Shown here one piece after another: positions 8,868-19,115 of a stretch of 64,000 bases of DNA. Position 1 is the first letter of the stretch; each line of letters starts with the position of its first letter. This stretch comes from Lepidodermella squamata. Its lineage: Eukaryota; Gastrotricha. The notes beneath the pieces are model-generated. The model had not been told where the DNA came from. It made no database searches and saw only the letters and a list, made by a program, of their open reading frames with translations. The stretch lies in contig JBLDXI010000001.1 of the NCBI GenBank assembly GCA_047495785.1, positions 4,712,001-4,776,000 of the forward strand, given 5' to 3'. Made by a program: the position numbers and the translations under genes.

Positions 8868-10968
8868 ACATAGACCGAGAGAATTATACAATAGCTAGAA
8901 ATGAGAAAAATCAGGCCCTTGAACGCTTGAAAATTATTAAGGATCAAACTGAATTTTCTGAATTGGACAAATTACTGGAAAATCCGACTGATTATGATAA
9001 TATCAAAAAATTCTGGCTGGAAATCAAAAAATTGAGGGGAGAGAATAGAGAGAAAAGCGAACCCAATCCTCTTGAAAAAGAAGACGGCTCACTTACCAGC
9101 GGAATTGACGAAATATTAGAAGTAATGAAAACGTATTTCATTGATCTTTTACAAGGACTTGAAAAGGAACCCAATAACCCCGACGATGAAATTCTATTAG
9201 ATAAAAATCCAAATTTAACGGAAATTACTCTCACCGAAATTAAAAATGCCATCGACCACATGAAAAACGGTAAAGCCCCGGGTATAGATGAAGTAAGACC
9301 CGAAATGATCAAAGCTCTGAGCGAGGCCAATACAGAATGGCTCAGGGAAATTTTGAATCGAGCTTGGATAGATAAGAGGGTCCCAGAAGAATGGTCAACG
9401 GCTATAATTACCCCAATTTATAAAAATAAAGGTGAGAAATCAAAATGCCAAAATTACAGAGGCATCAGCCTCTTAAGTGTTGTAGGAAAACTCTATGCCA
9501 TTATTCTCGAACGAAAATTGAGAGCATTAATTGGGTCAAACATTTCTAAACTGCAATTTGGTTTTCAACCCCTCAAGGGCACCAGAGACTGCATTTACGT
9601 TCTCCGACAAATTATTGAGAAAATTATATTCTTTAAGAAGGAACTCCACCTAGTCTTCATCGATCTCGAAAAAGCCTATGATCTGGTGGACAGGGAAAAA
9701 GTATGGGCCGCCCTCCAAAATATGGGTGTAGAACCCAGCTTAATTGAAGCTATTCAAAGTCTATATAAAGTAAATAAAGTTGCTGTTAGAGTCGATTCTG
9801 AGCTCTCAGATTTCTTCTATGTTACCAGGGGACTAAGACAGGGTTGCCCGTTGTCTCCTTTGCTATTCATAGCGACCTTCAACAAAATTTGCGAAAAAAT
9901 ATCTGCTGAAAAATTAGGCTTTCCTATTAGCGAAACCGCAAACAGCGAGACCGCTATGAGCGAGACTGATTTCCTAAATTTACTAGCGTTTGCTGACGAC
10001 GGAACACTTTTAGGCATGAACCACGACGAAATTTCACGACTACTTAATATTTTCGATTTGGCTTGCACCGAATTGGGTCTGAAAATTAACGCGGCAAAAA
10101 CTCAATATATGATTATTTCTAGAGACGAGCCAGCCACTCAAAATTACGAATTGGAATTGAACGGGAAAAAACTTGAAAAAGTGACCAAATTTAAATATTT
10201 AGGGAGTATTATTACTAGTGACGGCAAAATCGATGAGAAACTTAACTACAGAATTTCTAAGGCAGGCAGTGTTTTCGGCGCCATGAATAAATTCATGTGC
10301 AACAAAAGTCAGGTTTCCATAGCTACAAAACTTAAGGTACTGACATGTGTTATAATACCTACCATCATTTACGCCTGCGAATCGTGGAACATATCGATAG
10401 CCCAAGAAAATAGACTAAACACTATAGAATATCGATGGCTTCGATCTATAGTAGGTGTCCATATGGAATGGACTATATTCCAAATATAGACATTCGACTT
10501 GCGTTATGCGGAGGTCTCATTGAAGTGAGCCGCATTGTTGAAAAACAAAGGCTAAGGTATCTAGGTCACATAATTAGGTCACGTGACTATGACGTAGAAG
10601 GACTAATACACAAAATATATATTTGGACGCCTCCGCTTGGGTGGTTTGCACCCAGAGGTAGACCTCGAACCAGATGGATCAACGGAGTGCATAGAAGCCT
10701 TATTAAAGTAGGTCTTACTAAGGAAATTCGCCGGAAAAAGAAAACCAATAAGAAAAATAAGGTCAAGGTTAAGAAAAATAAAACCACTAAGAACCGAGAA
10801 AATAGAAAAAATCCCGGCGAAAAGGATTTTGAGATCAAAATTATTCCCGATGTCCAACTAGCGGAATCGGTTTCTTTCGAAAAAGATGAATGGCGCACGG
10901 TTGTAAACTCGATTGAAAATTATGAATTCTATACAAAAAGCAGAATCCTCGACTGTGGGGGTGGGTGA
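8868..10968 (+). pseudogene. LINE reverse transcriptase, truncated and frame-broken
   Basis: The frame from the element border to 10489 carries the reverse transcriptase blocks in order: NGKAPGIDEV, YRGISLLSVVGK, FIDLEKAYD (motif A with its catalytic Asp), QGCPLSPLLF (motif B), FADD (motif C, Phe in place of the usual Tyr) and LGLKINAAKT. The thumb region follows (KYLGSIITSDG, PTIIYACESW). Near 10460-10475 the sense frame shifts by one register. The C-terminal part (IPNIDIR, RYLGHIIR, GRPRTRW) continues in the other frame to a stop at 10966, with an unusual lysine-rich stretch near 10735-10800. The ATG at 8843 lies in flanking tRNA DNA and is not the element's own start. The layout resembles RTE-like elements, but I do not assign a clade. 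Confidence 0.88.
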
Positions 10969-11066
10969 GGATCGTTCTTCGCCTGCCTTCGCCCTCTTCA
11001 AAACCGGAAACGGTACACGACGCTCAGTCTCGAAGAGGCTAAATAAAACTATTATTACTTACTATT
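8868..11066 (+). mobile_element. 5'-truncated non-LTR retrotransposon (LINE) inserted at a tRNA-Ser gene
   Basis: The 2,199-base element is bounded by a perfect 17-bp target-site duplication (8851-8867 and 11067-11083). It starts inside a reverse transcriptase region, so the 5' end with any endonuclease domain is missing, as is typical of incomplete target-primed reverse transcription. The 3' end carries an AATAAA at 11042-11047 and a short TTACT-type simple repeat instead of a long A tail. Removing the element and one duplicate leaves a spacer of 75 bases between tRNA-Gly and tRNA-Ser, like the other spacers of the array. This independently supports the borders. Confidence 0.92.
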
Positions 11067-11083
11067 ACTGTCGTCGCCAGTAG
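11067..11083 (+). repeat. right target-site duplication of the LINE
   Basis: Exact copy of 8851-8867. It overlaps the 3' end of the intact tRNA-Ser gene, which the duplication regenerated. Confidence 0.9.
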
Positions 11084-11153
11084 GATTTGAACCTACGCGC
11101 GGAGACCGCATCTGATTTCTAGTCAGACCCCTTAACCACTCGGGCATAGCGAC
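11072..11153 (-). tRNA. tRNA-Ser(AGA)
   Basis: An 82-base type II tRNA with acceptor GTCGCTA/TGGCGAC, anticodon stem TCTGA/TCAGA, loop CTAGAAA and a long variable arm. The LINE has replaced its 3' flank. The nearest four-T terminator on the minus strand is now at 11045-11048, inside the complement of the LINE's AATAAA. Confidence 0.94.
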
Positions 11154-11324
11154 TTGAGTGCTTCTTCGGCAGTTTCAGAAACGATAGACCCTGATCGACG
11201 TACTGGCTAGTTTCATATTGGCAATTGGCAACGGGTAAACTATTTTGCTATTTGCCAGACTCGCTTGCAATATGCTAGCTTTGCAAAATGTCGTCTGCGG
11301 GATATCAATACATTCCAACATCCC

Positions 11325-11408
11325 GTCAGGATGGCCGAGCGGTCCAAGGCGCTGCGTTCAGGTCGCAGTCAGTTTCTACTGGCGTGGGTTCGAATCCCAC
11401 TTCTGACA
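11325..11408 (+). tRNA. tRNA-Leu(CAG)
   Basis: An 84-base type II tRNA with acceptor GTCAGGA/TTCTGAC, anticodon stem CTGCG/CGCAG and loop TTCAGGT. A T6 terminator lies just downstream. Confidence 0.95.
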
Positions 11409-11499
11409 TGACAGTTTTTTAGGCGTATCCACCCAGTACGTAAGTAGCACAGAGACCTGAAGACTTGAAGATTGCTGGTCAAAGCTGTGCCAATGTGCC

Positions 11500-11572
11500 G
11501 GTTCGGTGGTGTAGTGGTTATCACATCTGCCTAACACGCAGAAGGTCGCCGGTTCAATCCCGGCCCGAATCA
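11500..11572 (+). tRNA. tRNA-Val(AAC)
   Basis: Acceptor GGTTCGG/CCGAATC with one G-T pair, anticodon stem TCTGC/GCAGA and loop CTAACAC. A T5 terminator lies at 11582-11586. Confidence 0.94.
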
Positions 11573-11673
11573 GCTGTAAGCTTTTTGGCTATAACAAAAA
11601 CCAGCTAAACTGTCTCAATAATAAATTCAAAAAAATTGAACCGCCTGCCACTGTCTCGAGTTCTGTGTGACTC

Positions 11674-11745
11674 TGCCACGGCCTGGAGTCGAACCAGGGT
11701 CACCTCGGCCACAACGAGGAATACTAACCACTATACTACCGTGGC
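11674..11745 (-). tRNA. tRNA-His(GTG)
   Basis: Acceptor GCCACGG/CCGTGGC, anticodon stem CCTCG/CGAGG and loop TTGTGGC. The first clear T run on the minus strand is about 40 bases downstream, farther than for its neighbours. Confidence 0.94.
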
Positions 11746-11855
11746 TGATTTCGCGGTTAAACACAAAATTCGACAGCGGTCTATTATCAACATCTAGCTG
11801 ACCACCATCATCTGCAAAACTTCAGGCAGCACTTGTCAGATGGCTTACCTGGCAA

Positions 11856-11937
11856 GACGCGGTGGCCGAGTGGTTAAGGCGATGGACTGCTAATCCATTG
11901 GGCTCTGCCCGCGAGGGTTCGAATCCCTTCTGCGTCG
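11856..11937 (+). tRNA. tRNA-Ser(GCT)
   Basis: Type II tRNA with acceptor GACGCGG/CTGCGTC, stem ATGGA/TCCAT and loop CTGCTAA. A T4 terminator follows. Confidence 0.95.
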
Positions 11938-12022
11938 TGAACAATTTTGCCGACAAGTTCAAAGGCGACGCTAGTTTTTCTGGCTTTAAAGATGATGACA
12001 TAAATTTCTTTAAAAATGAATG

Positions 12023-12094
12023 CTCCTTGGCAGGGAATCGAACCCTGGTCTCCCGCGTGACAGGCGGGGATACTAACCACTATACTACCAAGGA
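12023..12094 (-). tRNA. tRNA-Asp(GTC)
   Basis: Acceptor TCCTTGG/CCAAGGA, stem CCCGC/GCGGG and loop CTGTCAC. A T5 terminator follows on the minus strand. Confidence 0.95.
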
Positions 12095-12184
12095 TTGCAC
12101 GAATGTTGATGTTCTTCGAATAGCTTCTCACTCGCTTCCACGCCAACAGAAGGCCATTCCGTCAAAAATGTGACTTGGCGCAGA

Positions 12185-12249
12185 TGCATCGAATCGAACC
12201 CGGGCCTCCCGCGTGGCAGGCGAGAATTCTACCACTGAACCACCGATGC
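12185..12249 (-). pseudogene. tRNA-Gly(GCC) with a deleted T stem
   Basis: The 5' half through the variable loop is a normal tRNA-Gly, with loop CTGCCAC and anticodon GCC. After the T loop the sequence jumps straight to the acceptor strand. About six bases are missing, and the 3' strand of the T stem is gone (65 bases in place of about 71). The B box GGTTCGATTC is kept, so it may still be transcribed, but the RNA should not fold normally. Confidence 0.8.
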
Positions 12250-12338
12250 GCTGCTTGATAACTAGCTCATGGGCGCCATGTAGAGGCGTTCAAATCATAA
12301 TGTCGAGCCGCAAATGAGGCCGAACGCCAAAAACTAAG

Positions 12339-12420
12339 CGTCGCCAGTAGGATTCGAACCTACGCGCGGAAACCGCATCTGATTTCGAGTCAGACCCCTT
12401 AACCACTCGGGCATAGCGAC
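12339..12420 (-). tRNA. tRNA-Ser(CGA)
   Basis: Nearly identical to the tRNA-Ser(AGA) gene at 11072, with loop CTCGAAA in place of CTAGAAA. It has the same acceptor and variable arm design. Its T5 terminator is intact just downstream. Confidence 0.95.
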
Positions 12421-12465
12421 TGTTCTTAGATTCGTTCGACTGTTCGTAGATAACACTTGATGCTT

Positions 12466-12497
12466 ACATCTACTGGTTCGATCCCGGGTCTCGGTGA
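12466..12497 (+). pseudogene. tRNA 3'-half fragment
   Basis: An isolated B box (GGTTCGATCCC) is followed by GGGTCTCGGTG. This resembles the T arm and acceptor strand of the tRNA-Phe gene at 7116. No recognisable 5' half precedes it. Confidence 0.5.
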
Positions 12498-12548
12498 CCT
12501 TCAACCTTTTCCCCAATAAGCAGAACGTATAGCCAAAAATGTTACAAC

Positions 12549-12634
12549 TCCCGCGAGGCGGACTTGAACCACCGACCTAAGGATTGCTGCCTTTCATCTA
12601 CAGTCCTCCGCTCTACCAGCTGAGCTATCGCGGG
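12549..12634 (-). tRNA. tRNA-Tyr(GTA) with intron
   Basis: Acceptor CCCGCGA/TCGCGGG and anticodon GTA. A 13-base intron (12585-12597) lies one base 3' of the anticodon, the canonical position, and removal gives the standard loop CTGTAGA. It is the only intron-containing tRNA of the array. A T5 terminator follows. Confidence 0.95.
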
Positions 12635-12726
12635 TTAGTTACGCTTACATTGGGTGTATACTACTGTAATTTAGTGGAGCGGAGATTGCTCGTGATTCTA
12701 TTGCGGTTGGGCCTTGCAAAAACATG

Positions 12727-12800
12727 TGGCCACTGGGAGGATCGAACTCACGACCTTCGCGTTATTAGCACGACGCTCTAACCAACTGAGCTAAGCGGCC
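12727..12800 (-). tRNA. tRNA-Ile(AAT)
   Basis: A 74-base gene with acceptor GGCCGCT/AGTGGCC, stem TCGTG/CGCGA and loop CTAATAA. A T5 terminator follows. Confidence 0.95.
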
Positions 12801-12900
12801 AGTTGAACATGTACGTCGAAACCTTCAACTTGCCGGTGGTCTGATCGTCCCCGAGAAGTGAAAAATGATCACAATCAACAATTGAAACTCGCAAAAAGAA

Positions 12901-12973
12901 TGGAGGATACGGGCGTCGATCCCGTTACCTCTCGCATGCTAAGCGAGCGCTCTACCATTTGAGCTAATCCCCC
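12901..12973 (-). tRNA. tRNA-Ala(AGC), copy 2
   Basis: Identical over 73 bases to 7719-7791, with its own T5 terminator (A run just below 12900). Confidence 0.95.
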
Positions 12974-13050
12974 GATGTTGATTCTATGCCACTGTGTCTC
13001 CCTTTGATAGCGTCTCCCACTGTGCAGTATAGCTTGAATGCCAAAACAGA

Positions 13051-13123
13051 TGACCCCGACGTGACTTGAACACGCAACCTTCTGATCTGGAGTCAGACGC
13101 TCTGCCAATTGAGCTACGGAGTC
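13051..13123 (-). tRNA. tRNA-Trp(CCA)
   Basis: Acceptor GACTCCG/CGGGGTC with one T-G pair, stem TCTGA/TCAGA and loop CTCCAGA. A T4 terminator follows. Confidence 0.95.
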
Positions 13124-13167
13124 GATATCTTTAATTTAGGCTTAGAGACCCCTTGCGAGCCATTTTT

Positions 13168-13218
13168 CGTTACCTCTCACATGCTAAGCGAGCGCTCTAC
13201 CATTTGAGCTAATCCCCC
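13168..13218 (-). pseudogene. truncated tRNA-Ala(AGC) relic
   Basis: The 5' part of a tRNA-Ala(AGC), nearly identical to 12901-12973 with one change in the anticodon stem. It stops in the variable region with the T arm and acceptor 3' strand missing. Confidence 0.85.
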
Positions 13219-13305
13219 TTTTGTATCCGAGTCAACATTTAGCAAAGGTATTCGAAATCCTAAACAAAAACGTAAAACTAGCTGTAAGTTTACAACAAAA
13301 GCTGG

Positions 13306-13347
13306 AGGCGTCCGGGTGACTCGTACCCCCGTCACTGTGATTAAAAG
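13306..13347 (-). pseudogene. truncated tRNA-Lys relic
   Basis: The 3' half of a tRNA-Lys(TTT) resembling 7863-7935 with several substitutions. It breaks off inside the anticodon arm. It lies in the same order and orientation beside the Ala relic as the intact Ala-Lys pair at 7719-7935. Confidence 0.75.
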
Positions 13348-13595
13348 ATGTTTGAGATCACGCGATTTAAAGCCTTCCTTGATGAGCGCAAGAAAGGTGA
13401 AAATACGGATTGTCCAAATTTACGGTAACAAACGGAGACTGAAAATAAACTGAGACATGCGTGAAGGCTGCGATATTCAAACTTTTACATCGCAACAGTG
13501 TAACAGTTGTTACGCCTGCTAATCAGCTGTTGCGCGTAACAATTTGCAACGCCAAATCGCGACAACAGTAAAAACGTTGAGAATTTTTTTCGAAA

Positions 13596-14812
13596 ATGGC
13601 CAAGAAAGTTGAGCTATGCTATGCCTTGTATGTTTCGTATGTTATGGTTGCGAAAACGTTCACTATCGTCGTGCTGGCTAGCTTAGCTCGGGCCGATCTC
13701 AAATTCTGCGACCACGACTGCGCTGTTGCCGGCCTCTTCTGCGTCGAAAACAACCCGCATGTCTACACGCAATGCGAAGATGGTACCAGGTGGACGCTTC
13801 AATGTGGCAAGTCTCAATAATCTACATAATAAGCTCGATACCAGAATCAATAACTAATAATTGAAAACATTCGAATTTCAAAAAAATTGAAAATTTTAAA
13901 ATTTAATCTCAAGCCTTTTCAGGTCAATATGTTTACATTTTTGAATCGTGTGATGTTCAATCAAAAAAATGCCGCTCACTTATATACCGCTTTTATTGTT
14001 GTATGTAGAGAATGGCCAAGTTTGGGACACGAGGTTCAAAAAGTGCACGTTCCCAGCCGCTTTCTTGCCAACGTGTCGCTGCCAACAACCTCGGCCAACG
14101 TCTCAGCGACCGAAAAAGCCCAAACCCTCGGCTACGGAAGCACCTGAACAAGACCTCGAGACTAGTTCCGGGCCGGGTCCAACCGAAAATCAGCCAGAAA
14201 TCGTCGATAACGACTGCCTAGCTTGTCTTTGCAAGGTATGAAAATTAGGTGAATATTCAAATTTAGTGATGTTTGGGAATTTTCAAATTTGGAATAAATT
14301 TGGAATTTCATAGAAATTGTAACCATTTTCCATAATTTTGATTTCTCGAAATTTCTTGAATTTTGGAGAAATTCTTCGAAAATTGTGGACTTGGTTTTAA
14401 TTTCAATTTTTAAAATCAAAGTTTCGAAATATTTTGAATTTTTTTAAATAATTTAAAAAATATTTTTCTTTAGGAATTAGGTCAGTGTGATGCGAAATCC
14501 ACGTGTGAAAGTGGCTACTGCGGCCCGTACTCAATCAGCCGGGCCTACTACCTAGACAGCGGAGCCGGGCCCGCCTCGGACTACCAACGCTGCACAACGT
14601 GCAAAATCTGCTCGGCCAAGGTGATCAGAGGCTACATGAAGCGGTACGCCGCCGCTTGTCTAGCGGCTATCGGCCAGTCACCGGATCGGCTGTCGTGCAA
14701 AACCGTCGCCCGCGTGCACCAGGGCGGCCCGAATGGGTGCCGCGAGCCGGCTACGCTCGACTTTGGCAAACGCGTTCAAGCGTGTTACGCGCAACGAACG
14801 CGCGGCGGCTGA
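13596..14812 (+). CDS. secreted chitin-binding (CBM14) and i-type lysozyme-like fusion protein
   Basis: Three exons, 13596-13806, 14009-14235 and 14474-14812, join in frame to 258 residues. The signal peptide probably starts at the second Met, at 13641 (MVAKTFTIVVLASLARA). A type-2 chitin-binding module follows, with FCDHDCAVAGLFC, VYTQCEDGTRW, LQC and ENGQVWDTRFKKC. A Pro/Lys/Ser/Thr-rich linker leads into an i-type (destabilase-like) lysozyme domain: CLACLCKELGQC, CGPYSISRAYYLDSG, GYMKRYAAAC and ARVHQGGPNGC are family marks. The usual catalytic Glu is displaced by one residue and the usual Asp segment is shortened and lacks Asp, so muramidase activity is doubtful. Intron 1 starts with GC (GCAAGT), a GC-AG intron, and its phase-1 position is shared with the two genes downstream. 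A role in binding chitinous or microbial surfaces is inferred. Confidence 0.85.
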
Positions 14813-17800
14813 CAAATACGCACGAAATAATGATGGCCTCATTACGGACAAATTCCGAATTTTCCATTATTTCTATCTCATTCGAACGATTTTTGGCATT
14901 TTTTGTAATAAATTGCAATAATAATAGCGGCGAGCCATAATATTTGCGCGTTTTGAAGTGAAAACCAAGTTTTAATCGGCGATCGCTTTTAACCTGAAAA
15001 TTACATATTTATCTAAAGTTTTTGTCATTTCCAGATTAGACATGGCCCTGTTCAAAATAGGCCTGGACACGTGATGTACAGTTTTTTGTTATATTTCTCA
15101 AAAATATCTCGTCTAAATGTCCGTAAATTGTCGATTTGCCTCATATCAAAACTTGATTCAATTATAAGAAAATCACGGACCGAGACGCAGAGTAAATTAT
15201 TATGGACTATGGACACTTTGGCTTTGCAGGTGAATACTATTTGTAACGTCGAGCGATAGAAACAAAAATTGCATAAAATTTCCCGTCTTTTGAGCCTCCT
15301 GATAGATCAGGTCCAAACTAATTGGAACAATAACATCAAAATATTCAGTTTTGCACAGTATTCATATGAAGTTCAGGTTTATGCAAAATACTCTAATTAG
15401 GAACAATTATTTGTTTCTTGAAATATCTTTTTAAGTGTCCTTACCTGCCGTTTCGCTTCGAATCACTTTGATTCTATTAACAGCAAATGGCGCTATGGCT
15501 AAATAATTAAATTGGCTTAATCTTCAAATCCTGTATTAAAGATAGCCTTTATTGTAAAAAACACCTATTCATTTGGCTAAATTTGAAAACAAAAAATTGA
15601 AATGACATGTCTGGCTGCTAGCAAGTCAAGTGTCACTTGTCGCCGCAGATTATTGTCAACAGTACGGGAAAAGCATGTCCGAATTCTCTTTCTTCGAATT
15701 CGAGTTTTTTTACATGCTTTTTTTAAGAGTAGATTTTGACCTATAATCTCTTCAGTTGTGTCCTACAATTGGCCAGGGCCTATTGATTATTTCGTCTCAA
15801 TTTTTTTCCCGAATTTCAAAGCTCTCTCGCAAATTGCAATTATCGAGATGAGAACGCAAGGTGCGAGCCTAGTTGAGCCTCGAAGAATTCCTTTCAAATT
15901 CTGTAAGGTAAAAGAAAAATTATCCGATACCTCGATAAAAATCATCTCCTTGTCCTGAAAGAGCTCGTCCATTTTTCTTAACATTATTTACGAGATGAAA
16001 AATAAATACACGGTTTCATCGATTTTTCACCCGACATTCCCCGTGACTGTTTTTCGGCAAAATAATATCCTTGACAATGATGGATGCTGATATCTTTCCG
16101 TATTAAATTTCTCAGGAATTTCGCAATTATTTTTTATTTCATTCATTCGATCGATCAGGGTACGAGTAATTTATTTCACAATCAAGAATTTCCGTAATTT
16201 GAAAACTAATTTTTTTCAAATAGCCAAATCTATATATGTGTGACCTCATTGTTGCTAAAAAATCGTAATTTCATTTCTCGACCAAGGATTTTTTTTGTAT
16301 AACTAGGGCTCAAATACTTATCCTGGGTATATGTTGTAGCATCCTGCCCAGACGCATTCAAATTTTTTTATTGAATTACCCTGGGTGACACGAAATAGCT
16401 TTTGCCATAATATTTTTTTCTGCCTAGAAAAATCGCAGCTAAAAAAGTCGCAGCCTAGCTATTGATTTTCTATTAAGGCAACAAATCATCGACTTCTTAC
16501 TATACGCATATATATGCAGAAATTTCGCTAATTTTTTGCCGACTGGCAATTCTCGCTTTTTGTACTAGCTAGTCTTATTTTTTCGATACAATACTTCCTT
16601 GTATGCTTTTATAGCAATGATAATAAATCAGTCGTAGTAGCATATGCATAGGAGTAATGCTATAAAAATAGGCGTGTGTTTAGGAAGCGAAATAGCCGCG
16701 ACTTTTTCGCAGCTTTTATTATTTCAACATCATCGCTGCTTTATTATATCATCATCATCATCATCATCATTTTTGAGCGCTAAATCCGGCCTGAGATGCG
16801 CGCGCAACTTTTACCTATTAGTTATTACACATCTCGATATTTTCTATAAATTGATTAATATTTCTTTCTGTTGTAATTTGAACTGCGGCCAAAAATCATG
16901 CTTACACGCCGCGTAAATATTTATTAGACACAATATTTGCATTTTCAGTAACTCTTTTATTGCGTTTTTTATACGTGCCGAACATTAAAGGATTAATTGG
17001 TGCGATTTTTGCAGGTAAGGAATGCCCTCGTTGAGAAGCATTACGAGCGATCTTGCCTAGCAATTCAAAATATGTCTACCCTAAATTTATTCAAAAATAA
17101 TTTTGTTTGAAGGGTGAAGCCTGTTAACTTCATCGGATATTTAAAGCCCAGCGATTTTTAGGTGTAATTACTTATTCAAATTAATAGACTTGAATGGAAT
17201 TTCTAACAGGAATTCATTATCTCCTTATTCTGTTCCTACGCGGAATTCCTATACCTAACATTTCCTATATCACTTTCGTTATTCATAATTCCTATAATTT
17301 CCCATTGTAATCATTTTCCTGATCCAAAATTCATAAATCAATTGCGTTTTCCTATACTCCGAATTCCTCTTCTTTCCTAACCCTCGGGAATTTCGTTATC
17401 CATCCCTAGAAATTAAAATGAATTTCTAAAAAAATCCTCTCAATTTTTTGTCCGGTTTAAAGCCTTTCCCTTGCGCATGTGTTGATTTTGATGTCCTAAT
17501 TTAGCCCCGCTATAAGCCAGTTTGCTCATTACTGACTTTCGACCTGGAGCGAAGATTTGATGCGATTCTAAAGATTACAGCGTGGGTTATTTAAATTGAT
17601 ATCCTCGTTTCGAGACTAGAGACATTCACTTGATTGAATGAATCCCATCGTAAATTCCTATTATATCTTCGGCACGTGCTGGGGTTAGGATCTGAGTATA
17701 AGGAAATCCAGTTTTATCTCCTTAGATTGCTATCAATGATCGTTATTTCCCGGGGTATTTAAGCAGCGATAAAGCAGCATCGCCGTGGGAAATCGGCGCA

Positions 17801-19115
17801 GCAAGTGAAACGGCATTGTTTTACGCGCAAAATAGGAGGCGCGTATACACACGTCGCCATCGCCATCATCATCATTATCAATTCGATCTTCGATGCGCTG
17901 CGTAAATAATAAATAATAACTAAACAATAAACAACGCATTAGGCGCACGCTCGCACTTCACGTCGTCATCGTCGCTGTTGTATCATCCTTTTTTTAGGCG
18001 AGCAGCGAAATTATATAATGATGATAGCTGTTGTAATAATAGTAATAATCTGAAGCCGCTATTTGACACAGCGCTTCAAGTGATTTTTCACTCTCAACTA
18101 GGTCAGGCGGTTTTTATTATACGGCGCAGTGCGGGGCCGTGACCCATCAGACGGCCCCCATCATTGACATTTATAGCTCTTATTTATCATGTTATTGAAG
18201 CCTTTTCTGTATATCGGAAAAATTACAAGAAAAACTCGACTGAAACCCGCAAGAAATTCGCGTTTTTTTGTTTTCATGCTGTAGAAATGAATTTTCTAAT
18301 TTGTTCCATTCTTCAAAGGATTTGAATAGCAGGCATATTTTTTCTACAATTTTATTTCCACGTTTTTTATTTGAAGTTTTAATTTCTTTGCAAGATTTTT
18401 TGGGTAGTTTTCGAAAAATCCTTCCGCAATTTCTCGTATCTGTTCTTTCCGAAAAAATATCCGTGTCGAATTTACTCGCTACGTAGTAGATTTAGGAATC
18501 AATCGATAAACAAGGACAACTTTATTTCCGATCAAGTGATTGCAAGCCATGGATCAAATAAAGCGACTATCTTGCAGCAACCCTCGCAATTAAGCTCATA
18601 AATCCACAATATAAGCGTGGGTTTTTCTCCAACATTTAAGACTCGCTGTTTTTTCTCGAATTTGAAAAAAACCGAATTCTTAGTTGTGTATTAGGGTGTG
18701 TACGAGGCTGTGCACGCAAAGCCTTGATCGAGTTGCCTAGTAATGGCAAAATCGAGGTGTGAACGTGCCGCGAGTCCAAGGGTGACAGGTAGAAAACGCA
18801 CCTGAGACGCACCTGTAAATACAGCCAAATAACTTTGCCTTATTCCTTGATCGAAAATTAATGTCAAAATCGAATCCCGCTGGGGTTATACGCAGCTACG
18901 TTTTTTTAGGTCAAATAATTGTTGCTGAAAAAATGTTCCTATTTGGGCAATATCCTGGAATTCGAAGAAAATATGCTCTTTTATCGCTCTGAATTGATCG
19001 AAATTCCAATTCATTCCTATTACCATTCTCAATTCATTGCTTCAATTCTTGACCTTCTTTTCAAAATTTTATTCCTAATAAGTAAAGATCCTATTCCTAT
19101 TCCCATTATTCTTAT
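14813..19115. other. long AT-rich intergenic region, no gene seen
   Basis: About 4.3 kb of low-complexity AT-rich DNA. Short ATC/CAT triplet runs occur near 16750 and 17860. Open frames are short, without domains or signal peptides bounded by good splice sites. Confidence 0.5.
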
